Positions 24,001-36,800 of a stretch of DNA of 64,000 nt are shown in pieces (positions within the stretch are counted from its first letter, which is position 1; every line of letters starts with the position of its first letter). Source of the DNA: Diploscapter coronatus (Eukaryota > Nematoda > Chromadorea > Rhabditida > Rhabditidae); contig OZ038422.1 in NCBI GenBank assembly GCA_964036155.1, positions 5,851,201-5,915,200 on the forward strand, read 5' to 3'. The translations under genes and the position numbers were made by a program. The notes under the pieces were generated by a model, which saw nothing but the letters and a program-made list of their open reading frames with translations, made no database searches and had not been told where the DNA came from.

Positions 24001-27000
24001 CAACCTCATTGATCGTGCAGATTGTTGTGCAGATATTACAAATGGCAAGAGGCGTTTTTCGATGTTCGACATCTGACAAGTGCAGTGAGTTTGTTAGCTG
24101 ACTGAATGACTGGATGACTGCTCACAAGCATCTATGCGAAGAGAGGGAGGAGATAGGAGAATAGTTGTAGGAAGGAGAAAAGAATCGATGAATGGACAAC
24201 CGATGGACAGAGGAAGAGCTGGAGAGAACACATAAATTGTGCTGCACAGATGCTGATAAGTGGCTGATAAAAACACTCACGAAGATACATATCGAGGGAG
24301 AGCTAGGGAAGAAAGCTAGTACTGATGAACCAGAAACTTGAATGAAAGTTAACAAGTTGATATTGTGAATGAATTATTAGTGAAGTGGAAAAGCGATAAT
24401 CAGGAACAAGATAGTGGATAGAGAAAAAAAATATAAAAATGAGTTAAATCATGTCAGTAGGATTTCTATTTTCAATGAAATGAAAAATGTTAATCGTGTG
24501 ATACTAATCTATGCTATATTACCCGTTTTTAACTCGCTGATTATAATTGATGAAGTTAATTTATAATACAGGAGATCAATCACGATTTTAATAGTCCCCA
24601 GAATAAATACTTACCTCCAGAAATTTCAGTACTGGGTAGCACGTGATGATGCTTCCGGTGAGCTGAGATAATCGATCCATGTACTTCCCAAGGACACCCT
24701 GAATATCAATCCTCGTCGAAGTTTTTCATAAAAAATGCACCTTTATCTGTCTATCATCCATGCCTTCTCGATCCATAACAATTTCGTTCAATTTAGAATG
24801 TTTCCTTTCGAACACGCACCTATGCAGCTGTCGATCGAATTCGATAACTTCTGCCAATGAGCGACTAATCTCCCTAAAAGGGAAATTTTAATAGCGTTTA
24901 GATAAATTGGATATTGAGTACGTATTTCTAGTAAATGTAAACTTCAGCTCTCTCGTCTAATTATCTATCATTATCGTCTGCAATTTTTGTGACTCATTCA
25001 AATTGTGTAACTTTCGGAAAATGTTCAATTCCGAAACGAATTGGCTCTAAGTATAAGATAAATTTTGTAGATTCTTTTTTCAAAACTTTTCCTTCTTAGA
25101 ATTCTAGATCAGTTAGCATAGTTGAGCCGAAAGTGTATAAAAATTTAGCCAAAAAGAATTCATTAAAAATATCGAAAATTGCAAAACTAAATAGATTTTA
25201 TTGAGAATAAAAGTAAGAATGGGTGCATGAAAAAAATTCAAATGTATTGCATGGAAAGGGGAGAGTGCGGATGAAATGCTGAAATGCGATATGCACGGGG
25301 GAAATCTCGCTGCTTGTCGTTCCAATTTCAAAGCCAATCGAGTGCAAAATGTTTGCATATCGATGTGAGAAGAAAGCAGGAAGAAGAAAAGAAACGTGGC
25401 ATTATTTTTGAGGACCTTCAACAGAAAACCAAATTCTGAAGCTAAAATTTGATTTCAGATTTTGAAATTTCGCCGGGAATAAAAGTTACCTAAAGCACGT
25501 ATACACATGATAAATAGCAAAAATTGATGGAGGATAATGATAACAAATATTCATAGAAAATAATGCCGATCTTAAGCAGACAGGAATCGGTCAATGTACT
25601 AGATTAAGGATAAGAGGAAATAAACCTGAAAAACTGATACAACTGTTGCAGCAGATTGGCGGACAACCAAATTTGAATTCCCCCAATCTTTAAATATCTC
25701 ACTACTACCTCGCCTTCTATTGTGATACTCAGTTGGATCAATAAAGTTCGTGTGGACTTGCTGAGTAAAGCAAAGCAAACAGTGTCATCAGCATCACAGC
25801 GCAGTGCAAGCCAAAACACCCAATACTCCCAGTCCTTGATAGTTCGTCGAGGTCCCTGTGAGGGTCGGATTGGAACCGGACCTCTTATACTCTATACAGC
25901 CCAAACACCGTCCACAAAGAGGTTCCCCAAAATCAATCTCCAAATTCCAAGAACCCACCACATCCCCACTTTTCTACTCTGCAAAACAAGGAAATCTGGC
26001 TAAGATAACCAATAGACGGTATGATTATGTCATATTAGTTATATTCCCTTAGCAATATGTTAATATGTTCTTTTATGAAAAGTATCCCAATAAAATCTAA
26101 CAATATCTTATATTATACACACGATTTTTGAGTAATGCACAATTCTAACAATCCAACATGGTACGTCAAAATTTGTGGGCTATATATACAAGATTGAATG
26201 ATCAAGTGAATATTTTCCACGTGATTATAAGCTAACAAAATATTTCTTCAAAACTCCTACCAATTGTGCCCATTGCTGCCGACCTCTAAGATGCACCTCG
26301 GCTCCTTTGCATTGTCGAATCTTTCGACGGATTTGACTTCTACAGTTACAGGACCCAGCTCGACTACAGGATAGTGAAAATGATGGCACTCGGACAGACG
26401 TTGAATTCTGCAATCAAAATGACATTACGATGGAGATCGAGTGATTCTGCGATATCTCGAGAGGGATTTACTATCGACCGCGTCATGAAGCTTGTGTGCT
26501 CAACCATCACTCTCTAATCTCATCCTATATCACTATCATCCCCAAATCAACAAACTGCTCATGTCTTCATCAAAATGTTCGCATCTTGTTTGTTCAGATC
26601 ATGATCAGAACGAATCATTTCATTTCGAGATGAAGATAAAGTTCAGAAAAATATTGATGCAAAAAATCGATTCAACATATTAGATGGCCAGAAAGAAATA
26701 AACTAGTCTCTGAATATCCAAGAAATGAATATCTTGGAGTCAGTTGGATGGAAATAGATGACACCACTCGAAGTGCTAGGGGCAAGTTGAGAGGAAGAAT
26801 GAGAAAGTGAGAGAGCAGAGAGAAAACTGGAAGAGCATTGATGAGATAGTGAAGAGATTAATGATGAATGTGAGAGAGAAGAAGAGAAACAAAGAATATT
26901 CAAATAAAACAAGAAGAAAGAATGAAATTGACATGGATGTGAAAATGTGAAAGTGATGCTTCGAGAAAATAATGGTCAAAGCAAATTATCCATTGAAGAA

Positions 27001-28862
27001 GAAAATAAAATTTCTATTTATATTTTTATTTAAAAACAAAAAAACTTGAATGTTTCGACTTTGGCAGAATTATGCTTTGCAAAACATGGAATGTACATTT
27101 AGAAACAGGGTAAAATATTTGAAAATACTCAACAATAAGCTTCTCCTAAAGGTCATCGTTTCTGACAATGAGTTCGACCGCTCTTTCGATCACTTTAACA
27201 GCGCTAAGCAAATAGTCGAACTCGTCTTATTTTGAGTTGAAGCCAAAAGAAATATTTTAACAACAAAATTATGAAATTTATTAGTATCCAAAGGCTGTAA
27301 TGTGTTGTCAAAATAATACCAACTTTTTCAATAATATACAAATAAATGAAAATTGTTAATTTTACGAAGGCAAGGTGATATGAAAAATGAATCAAATAAT
27401 GATAGCATAATATGATGACAGATTAGGACCAAATAATTCTATGGTAGTTATTCTCATTTGCTCTTTTGGTGTCCTATTTCTAGCTCATTTCATCGTTCCA
27501 CAATGACAAACACTTGAAATGTACACGCCCTATCTGAATGAGGGAAGGGTAATGAAAGAATGGGGTGAAAAATAGTTTTCTTCGGAGTCCAGTAACATCA
27601 CATCAATGAAGTTTGAGCACGAAATATGCCAGATAGAATGGGAAACGGTCAAACTCATGCAGATGACTTAACTTTCTGAGGAAGAATGGAGTTGAAAGAT
27701 GAAGAGTAGAAAAGTGTCATTCTCGTGACATTGACAATGGTGGTTTCTGAATAACTCTTTCCCTCAATTCCTCTTCCTTCTTCCATTCACTCTTCATTTC
27801 CATGACATTGAATCACAGTCACTCTGCACTGACTTAGCGACTATTTTCATTCACATGAATTGTAGAAATGAAATATGATTGCCCATTGTTAGAATTGCGC
27901 AAATGATGCAAATTTGGCGCTCAATTCGATAGAAAAGTTAGCAGATTTATGTTTGACTGCACCTTATCTCATCATATCATCTCATTAATGTTGAATTGAG
28001 AGGAAGTAAAGAAAGTAAAATTAGCCATACGATGAACAAACATGGTTGCGCGAAAAGCTTGAATCTACCTGAATTTTCGAATTTTTTTTTGTAGATGGGA
28101 ACACTCACAATAGAGAGTAACCAATCGATGAATGACATTCTACAACTACATAATTCGAAATTTGTTGCTACTCACTATGCGGTGTTCTGACTAATAGTCT
28201 GTTGCAAATCCCCTGTCTGTGGGCGAGATTCAATTCCTTTCTCCCTTCGCTGAATCTGTCTCACTTTTCTGTCCTCGGGTTCATTTGCCATCGATCAAAT
28301 CTTCGTACAGACTCATTTTCGTGCCTCTGGACACCCGAGATTTGCAAGAAATCTGCAATAGAAAGAAACAGAAAGGAGATTGGGGAGTGATCAGACGGGG
28401 AGAGATAAGATGATAGTGATAAATTAGATAGAAGAAAGAGAAAATTCGCTGTCCGTCAATGAAGAATGTGCAGTGCTCAATGCAGCATTAATGAATTTGT
28501 ACTCTTCCAACATTTTGTAGCGTTTTGTCCCGCTTGCAATTTACTGAAATTTTCCATCGCAAATCACTAGAAAATCGTCATGAAATATGAATAAACGCGG
28601 GGTGATAGATGATACGAACAACATGAGCGGTACATGAAGGAGGAAGAGGGGGAGTGAGGGAATGAACGCTGACAGCTGACAGACACGAGTATTTCCAGGC
28701 AACTAACGAGTATCTTTAGCACTTCGCTAATTCACAATCACCTAATAATAAATCACGTCTTTATGAATTTTCGCAAGTAATTTATAAACGCCTACCTCCT
28801 TTGATTTTTCCATAGCAAAGGACTTCTAGTGACAGAATGACGCTGATCTTCGGTGGAGGCAT
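18003..28862 (-). CDS. PX-SH3-RhoGAP protein of the ARHGAP32/33 (RICS/p250GAP) type, about 800 aa
   Basis: This is a GTPase-activating protein for Rho-family GTPases. Twenty exons fit in phase: 28862-28796, 28352-28265, 26407-26261, 24873-24741, 24698-24615, 23608-23486, 23437-23309, 21811-21734, 21679-21565, 21522-21420, 21100-20959, 20913-20834, 20789-20682, 20440-20298, 19923-19839, 19796-19671, 19398-19221, 19175-19030, 18671-18430 and 18088-18003 (TGA). They total 2403 nt. A PX-type domain starts near residue 56 ([10 protein letters not shown], then [16 protein letters not shown]). SH3 spans about 185-270 ([10 protein letters not shown], then [12 protein letters not shown]). RhoGAP spans about 305-510, with the arginine finger in GIYRQCG (about Arg343) and [12 protein letters not shown]. 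Domain order matches ARHGAP32/33. The tail is Ser/Arg-rich with [14 protein letters not shown]. The first exon is the least certain. The exon ending at 21734 could instead end at 21752. Large introns (up to 1.9 kb) are pyrimidine-rich on the sense strand. Confidence 0.88.
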
Positions 28863-30733
28863 TAATATCAGAATTTAGTGTTTCATTCATCTTCACATAA
28901 CAAATCAATCCAATTGTTCTGCAAAATTTTAAGAAATTTTCTAAAGTTGCGACAAGTACAATGCCTTAAAAAATAGCTGAAATTTCCTACGTGAATTAAA
29001 ATGAAGACGACTTTGTGTGCAGTCGATTTGAAACGAGACACAAAAGCACGGGAATGAAATGGACAGAAATCGAAAGGAATACCATAATTACGGCAGGAAA
29101 TTGACGAGGACGAAAATCAGCGTTGTGGTTTTGAATGAATGCAGAAAAGTGAGTCTGGTGAAATACTAAAGCAGATTCCTCACTTCAACAAAATAATAAG
29201 GAGTCACGATTTGGAACCATTAAGCGCCAGAATTTTATCATGAGGTTAGGATAATCAGAAGTTCTCAGAGGCTTTTTTATATCGATGAAACTTTAAATTG
29301 CGAAAATCGCATTTTATTAGACAATGAGTAAGATGGTAATTATTTCAGTTAACAATTTGGAACACCATCAAAATATAACTGCAAGAGAAGAGGTTGATGA
29401 AGATGAAAAATGAGAATGTGAAAAAAGTAATGAGTCAACGAAAAAGAAGGAGCGAAATATGAACGATTGAAAGGCGGGAAAGATTTGGACTGACTAAAGC
29501 TGAGGAGGGAGCTGAAGATATGAAAGTGAGATGGACAGAGTTGGAATGAGAAAGCGAGGGGAGAAAAAATCTGCAACCCTGCACTCTCTAGATCTGCAGA
29601 AGTCTCTCGCCGGAAGAGCCACAGGGCAAATGTATCTGCTGCAGCAGCAGCAGAAAAGAGTCAAAGAGTCAGCTGTTAATCTTGAATCAGGGAGGGAAAG
29701 AGCGATCAAGAAGAAATAAAGAGAAATTATCACAAGCCGCAGAAAGATTGGCTCCTCTCTACAACTGATTTGCAGGAAAAATGGACAAAGCTACGATGGG
29801 AATGCTCTTTGGAGGCAATAAATAGAGAAGTACATTGAATGGTTTGAACTTAGATAAATAAAATCTGTAGACTTCCTTGTCATTAAGATATCTTTTATTG
29901 TAAATATTTCTTTGAAAATCGAATTGTAAATAATGCTGTTTTACAGCAATGAATACATTCGGAAAATAACGAGGGCTATGCTTTTTGCATCTCAATTGAT
30001 TGATATGAATTATTACGGTATGAATAAGTAAGCCAGACATTGCTATAACCATGTACGAAATATTTGGTATTTCAGAATTAATATTCTTCTTCTTCCTCTT
30101 CTGATTGTTCTGCGAATATTTTTCAGCGGTTTTTAACCATTTATTCATTTGATTTTATAAAATCGAGCAATGAATCTGTTCGAAGTGACTTGCGCTCACT
30201 TGGTCATGAAAAATGCACATCACGATTTGGGCAGACAATACAAATAAGTGAAACATTTCAAGGTACTGAATATAATTTTAAAATAGTTACGTTATAAAAA
30301 TTGAGGAAATATGGCAGATTCGATAATTGATAAAATAGTAACAAATCAACAAATGCAACTGAAAGCTTCGGAGATTAATCAATGCAAATTGATAAAACTA
30401 AAACCTCAAAATTTCTAAAAATGTATCAGATTGTGACTTCAAATGGAGATCGTAGTGGGGAGAACACATGTAAAATATTATAAGCGAATTGATAGTTGGA
30501 ATAATTTTATGCTAAATTGTTTCAATTCGCGTATCTTTCAATACAATTCGTAAAATCGCACCAGCGTTATTTCCACAGCTAAAAATAAAGAAGTGCGGGA
30601 TAAAAATGTAGAAAATAATGGACTAAAGAGTAAGTTGCACATTTATAAATGTGCTGTCAAAATTAGCTTGCCATGAAATTTCTATCTTGATGAAGTTCTT
30701 TTATTTTCATAGCTAACTATAGATTATCATGAG
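28863..30733. other. Intergenic tract between two same-strand genes
   Basis: It lies between the RhoGAP 5' end and the Skeletor-like 3' end. 29350-29730 is C/T-rich on the minus strand. A 129-codon minus-strand open frame (30148-29759, lysine- and isoleucine-rich with one possible TM, GLLIHTVIIHI) is about what chance allows in such AT-rich DNA. It has no flanking splice or start evidence. Confidence 0.4.
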
Positions 30734-33700
30734 TTACAGAAATCGAAGCAATAATAGAATACAAAATGAATAAATGTAACTCGAATAATTGACAGCTTGA
30801 GCAAATGAAGTGTAGGAGTGGAAATTATCTTCGGAGTGCACCCAGTCCTCGTATTTGTAGGGGATTTCTGGGGACGAATTCAGATGGGCTGGCAGGTCGT
30901 CGACGATGTAAATCATTCCTCCCATGTTGAAGTTGTTCATCGACTGAAAATAGTATTTTAATTCGCTGTGAAAAAGAAGCTACTTTTAGCTCCAATAAAA
31001 TCAATGTATCTACTTTTTCTGGATTTTGTTTGCATACAGAGAATCTGTAACCTTGGACCTATTAAATTTTTAAGTCACAATGGGGATTTAGTTTCAATTT
31101 TCTTTTAAAACGATCAGACCAGATCCCAAAAGTGATGAAAATTGAGAATCATAACTGAGTGAGTCAGAAGAATGGTTTCTAACTTTAGTACCCTACTGAT
31201 GTTGGAATTCCATGTCCAATTTGATAATTGTCTAATTTACCGTCTACGTGAAACTTACATGGTAATACAGAATATTCGACGTGTTGGCATTCGGTGTGAA
31301 TGTGAGAATGGCTTGTGATTCGCTAGGGTTTTCACATTTCAGTTTGAGATGATTTCGGAATTCGAGGAAGCTGCCGAAGGCATCCTCGTTCGAGTCCCCT
31401 TCATCGTGCGACCAGCTGCACATGCGGCCTGCCACTCCCGCCTTCGGTTGGGATGCGATTCGGATGTGCTAAAAATAGAACAAGTACTCATAAAATTCTA
31501 CCATTTTAAAACGCTTATCCTCATACATTTCTTACGAATACTAGCGTTTCAAATTAATTTTCGTTATTCTCAAATCTTGACTTTTTAGTGATCGCGAAAC
31601 GAGTTTTTGAACCAAGACACTCAGCATTCACGAATATTATTCTGAAGATAATGAAAACAAGGTCGGTCTCTCGCAATTCTCTTTTGTACATAGTTGCTTA
31701 CGGCTTTCTCCTCGTCCGTGAGTCTGTCGAATGCACCGTGAGGATCTTCCGACAAGTAGAGTGGATTGTTGAATGTCAGCTGCGCCCTGTCTTTTCCGCC
31801 TTCCACTCTAAAAACCATTTTTGAACTCAAATAACGACAGAGAATTAATATTTTCATTTTCGTGATCTTATCGAGAAATATTCCATAAATACGCGTGGAT
31901 TCTCACAACTAAATTTCCAATGAACCTTCTTGTATCTATCAGTTTCGTTGTTCTACAATATTTCTATGCAAAGTACCCACATCAAATTGTAGGTGACTCC
32001 TCGTTTCATGTAAACATCAGGCGCCATATATCCGTTCACATACCAAACATAGTCTCCAGGGTATTGACTGCGAAGAGCCTGTGATAAAATAACCACGATT
32101 ACCGCCAAAATAAGAACTAGAATTTACCGAATATCCTTTCGTTTGTCCAGGATCGCCAAGTTGGAAGGTCAGATTCGTGTGGTTGGTCTCGCCAACGATC
32201 ACGGCCTTGTCCCATTTTCCAGGAACTGACAAGTTCAGCTAGATATTCAATAGGCTAATCATTTTGCAAGATGATATTTTTCATACTGGCTCAAATGGCG
32301 CAACATGAGGTGGTATAGTCGTCGGGATATCCTTGATCCAAACGTTCGCATAGTTCACTCGAAACTTGATGCAATAGACCTAAAATTACAGTTTTTGCTA
32401 TGAAAAAGTAAATTCAGTCTACCGCAAGCCAGTCAATGTTGTAGACATCGATTCCAGTTGGCAGATCCAAAATGATATCTCTGCTTCCGTCATACTTCTC
32501 AGTCATCGATTCGACACTAGAATTGCAAAAACTCTTTCTAAACCTTGTATTCAAAAGATACTTATTCTCGGTATCCTTTCCACGAATGGGCACTTTTCTC
32601 GACTTCCCCAATTCGACAGTTGATCCGTTTCCGACGATGAAGACGCCATCTAACAGAACTTTGAAATTTAAACTGACTTAGTTAAAATCAAATACCTGGA
32701 GCTTTGTTTCCTTCAAATCGAAAGGCGAAAATCTTGATAGTCTTTCGGTCAATAATTTGGATTGGACCTGATGCTGTGTTGTACCTGGAAATGATGCATA
32801 TTTAATCATAATGCTTTTTTCTGATTACCTAATTCCTGCCAGCTCTTCGCCAATGATATGGGATTTCGGTGGTTGTAAGTCAGAAGGAATGGGAATCACA
32901 GCAATAGGCGACTAAAATGATTTGGTCTCTGATTAAGTATCATTGAAAGAACTACTTTCATAAAGAACTAGACAGATTTTCAGTTATAACGAAAATATGT
33001 GAGGCAGGGAATCCACAAATGAAAATTTTTCTATGGAAGTTGATATAATTGGGGATCCACAACAAGACTTTGTAGGCAAGTTCAGACATAAGGGGGTCCG
33101 CAACGAAAATTTGGATTAATCCTGCCTCAGTCGGCTTTAAAAATTAGCTATGAAAATGCGAACTCGTGTACCTGTTTCTTTGAGTAGAGAGAGAATGACT
33201 TGAATCGATGGACTTTGTGGAATCCAGGCAGATTCAAAATGGCATGCTGATTCTCATACTGACCAATGGGCGCAGGACCATATTCCCGAGTAGGAATCTT
33301 GACTCCTTTCTCTGTCGGTTGGGACTCATCATCCAACCAGAAGTAGGTTTCTGGAAATGTATTTTTTTTGTTAAAATGTATTGATTTCTTATGCTCTATT
33401 ACAAAATTTTTACAAATTGCCATATGAAATAGTTTAGGAAAAATAGGAGTTTATAGAATGGGCATTGTTTTTCCGTTGTAACTGGTAAAATTTCATGTCA
33501 AAATGACAAAATAAATTCAAATAGACATTTAGAAATTCCCGAGTTTGAACATAGTTAGCCAAACTAGAGTAGCCATCTTTTCGACTTTTTCAAATGTGAT
33601 GAAGATCCTTTGTTTTGAATAATCCGATTTACAAATTTATTGACTTACAATCAAAAACTTTGTCTAAAAATAAGCATACCTCTAGAAGGGTCGTTGTAGG

Positions 33701-33878
33701 TGAAATTGAGAATTTGTAGCGTGGTTTCGTTGACAACGTAGACCTTTCCCTGCGCATTTGGACCGGTGAATTCGCCTAGGTAAACTCCATATTCCTCGTT
33801 CATTTCGTTGATCGTCTGTGTCGTCGCTTTCCATATCAATATCAGAAATACAAATGCAATGTGTTTAAGACGGATCAT
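30734..33878 (-). CDS. Skeletor-like secreted protein with two DM13 domains, 519 aa
   Basis: Twelve exons join exactly in phase (33878-33680, 33350-33172, 32911-32829, 32784-32696, 32649-32562, 32516-32423, 32379-32287, 32238-32128, 32078-31981, 31807-31702, 31468-31259, 30943-30734) into 520 codons with TAA at 30734. The ATG follows ATTTCAG directly. A signal peptide is evident (MIRLKHIAFVFLILIWKATT). DM13 domain 1 spans about 30-126 (GKVYVVNETTLQILNFTY, then ETYFWLDDES). DM13 domain 2 spans about 140-270 (IIDRKTIKIFAFRF, then YNIDWLAVYC). A Skeletor-type C-terminal region follows (YMAPDVYMKRGVTYNLIVEGG region, then SNILYYHSMNNFNMGG). No clear DOMON domain was seen between them. At least five N-glycosylation sequons are present. 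The extreme C-terminus is hydrophobic (FCILLLLRFL), suggesting GPI anchoring. It probably acts outside the cell, in matrix or cuticle; the redox or adhesion role of DM13 is not proven. Confidence 0.87.
32990..33130 (-). repeat. Interspersed repeat, copy 3 (diverged, inverted)
   Basis: Read on the minus strand, this part of the second intron of the Skeletor-like gene has GTTGCGGACCCCCTTATG and, further on, CCATAGAAAAATTT. These match GTTGCGTATCCCTTTATG and CTATAGAAAAATTT of the copy at 16111-16293. Alignment is gapped and short, so this copy is less certain. Confidence 0.45.
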
Positions 33879-36800
33879 CTGAAATTGGACTTCAGAGTTT
33901 AGATCGATGGAAAAAGAAACGACTAAAACAATGGACGAATTGTCGAAGATTTAGAATAACTGAGAAAAGGAGATTATACGTGACGATTGAAGCTTTTTCT
34001 GTTGGATGCAGCGATTTTTGGCAGTCGAAGAAATCGGTTGAAATCGATAATTCGAGGCAATCAGGCGGGAGAAGGATTGCAAGATGAAAGGCGAGATTTC
34101 TGCTGATTTGGATTGGCTAATTCGAAAGCAATGCGAAGGAAAACATGCGAAAAACGTCTGGAACGAATCGAATCGGTTTAACCATCCAACCGTCCTGCGT
34201 CCAGCCAGCCGCCCTGCAAATCGATGACCCCAATCGGCTCTCTTTCTTCTCCTTCCTTCCTTTTCTCCTTCGCATTTCGTTTATTCGCCTTACTTTCTCA
34301 TCTCCGTCTTCCCTTTCCAGCCATTTTCAGTCGACAAATCGCTTGTAGAATTTGGCGCCCATCTCACAAACAGCTGATTCTCTCGGAAGCTAATCGATTT
34401 GGGATAACATGAAAAAGGACTAGATCTCCTAAGATGTAACGTGACGAATATGGGAATCTGATAATTAGCTAAAGATTATTACTGCTTCAGTAATGCAATG
34501 GAATTCGTGTCGAGAAGAAGATAATAGAGTAATATGTATTTTGGAATCCATTTTAATGCATTAGATTTATCAAATAAGAAGTTGCATTTGCAGTCAGAAT
34601 GTATAATTGAAATCAAACTTTGTAGCCGTGAGAAAAACGCACGGAGAAGTTGAACTTAGCAAGAAAAAACCGAAAAAGATATATGTTATCATTATGATGG
34701 AAGAAAAACTCTAAATTTGCTGGCACAACTAACAGACTATTAAGGAGCCAATTGAATGGAAACGTTCAAGTAGATTGGGAAGAAAATTAAGAAGAGCAAG
34801 AGAGGACTGGGCTTGATGAACCCAAGTGTCAGTACCTGACAGAAGGCAATAGATCACATTTCGCGCGCCTAATTTCTGCCAATTCTTCGCCGTCTTTATT
34901 TTCGTCTTCAATTTCCTTATCCGAATTAGCTGTTCCTGATTCTCCACTATTTCTCATTAGAAACTAGTAAACATGATACCAATATCAAAAGAGGCAACGT
35001 TAATATTTTAAAAGTAAAAAATGAGGCGTTTACAAAGAGTTTTTTTTGTTTTGGTTCATCTTCTCTCACTAAACGTACTTTTCCAAAGATATTAATTCTT
35101 TGTTTATGACAGCGTTTTTCAGCATATCAACATGTGTTTTTTCAACCGGTCCAGGGAAATTGGTTTATCAGATGAACAAGAACAAAGAATACTGATCCTA
35201 TGGGCAGTCCCGGTTCTTCATCGAGAGCTCGTTTTTAAAATTTCACCCGCCTAACTGTGTCAAATGTCGGTTAACGCGGTAAAATCCTCATATTTTGCGC
35301 ACATTCTGAAGACTTTTGACAGATTTGAATGAATAAGATGGATCAGTTAGAGGGATTTTGTAGAGAGCAACGAGAGGAATGGATACTGTGGAAATGGGGG
35401 ATGAAAGGCAGAACGACGAAGTGACTGAGGGAAAGTAGGCCTTCTCTTTTTCTTCGTCGGCTTTCAAGACGCTCTTCTCTTCTGCAGAATTTCCCGCTTC
35501 CTCACTTTTCTCCTAATGAAATACACACATTTCTATGTTCGGCTTCGATTCATCTGCTTCGACGAATCGTAAAAATTCCAAACGAGATTTGGATTCTCGA
35601 AGTTCACATATTTTTAGATCGAGATAACGAGATTCAAGTTCAGATGGATGATTTGAATAATAAATTTGCGGACAAAATAATTGGGAATAATTTTAAAATT
35701 TGGTAAAATGTAATCGAAATGGATGTGGTTGAAATGGAAGATCGGTTTGGAGTCGAACGCATTTAGAAGCTTTGAAGTGGGGAAGATTTGAATAACTCGA
35801 GTAAAAGCTGGACGCAGAAGAGCGAAAGAGAAGGAATGAAAGAAAATATAGCAGTGAAGTGGACTTTTGACCCATTAGGGAGGTTAGAGGCAAGAGTGGA
35901 AGAAGGAAAGGGGGGAAGGGAAAATATAGAGAGAAGAATCCTCTATCCAAGTACCGCCCAAGCATAGAGCAGCTGATCTAACATTACAGGTCTTCTTTTT
36001 CTTCCAAATATGAGTCTATGTACATAATACTGTGTGACATGCCAAAAATGACTGACCATCTCTATTGACCAATCAAGGGAATTGCAGAACGATGCAGAGA
36101 GATTCTACCAGCAGAAAATGCATGGTGAATGTTCCGAATGTTTTAGAAATTTTATCGAGTGTAGTTGAAAAGTAATACTTTTCATTTCACTCCAAGATTG
36201 CCGCTCCCTCCAATTTTCGCATGATTTCTATGTCTCTATCTCGCTTATCAAAGACGAACGCGTCAAAATTTATTATAGTAAAAAGATGAGAGAAATCACA
36301 CGAAAATGGAAGAGAACGACAATGCTTGGTGAAATAATCTGTATCTATAAGAAATGCATGAAGTTTTGATAAAATAATAATCTAAGATTGGTGTTGTCAT
36401 TAAGTTTATCGGAAAAAGCTTGTGGATATAAGAATCAATTTTTTGAAATGGAATTTCTCATTATTAAAAACAGAAAATGATACGTTTCAATGTTAAAAAC
36501 ATTGGTGAGTCCTATCATCTCCTCATAACAGCATTAGAACACAACCTGACATTATCTTCGGCCTATCTAATAATGACATGGTTGCATAATTCTCGTAAGG
36601 CGATAAGATTCGAGTCTTTGAGACAAGCGAGTAAATGTTCTTTAGCAGATAAATAAACATTCAATGCGATGAATCGGCAGGATCAAAGGAACTCAGGTAG
36701 GGAGGCAGAAGCTGTAAGCGCTAACCGAGGGGCTGGCTGAATGAATGAATGTGTTCGACCCCTAATGACTCACTCGACACTAACCAATTATTATTGGAAT

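Noticed and set aside
25604..26052. Open frames inside the large RhoGAP intron
   Set aside because: The exons on either side (26261-26407 and 24741-24873) already join in phase across a continuous PX domain, so no exon is needed here.
29759..30148. 129-codon minus-strand frame as a gene
   Set aside because: In DNA this AT-rich a frame of this length is expected about once per window by chance, and no start or splice evidence was seen; kept only as a note in the intergenic entry.
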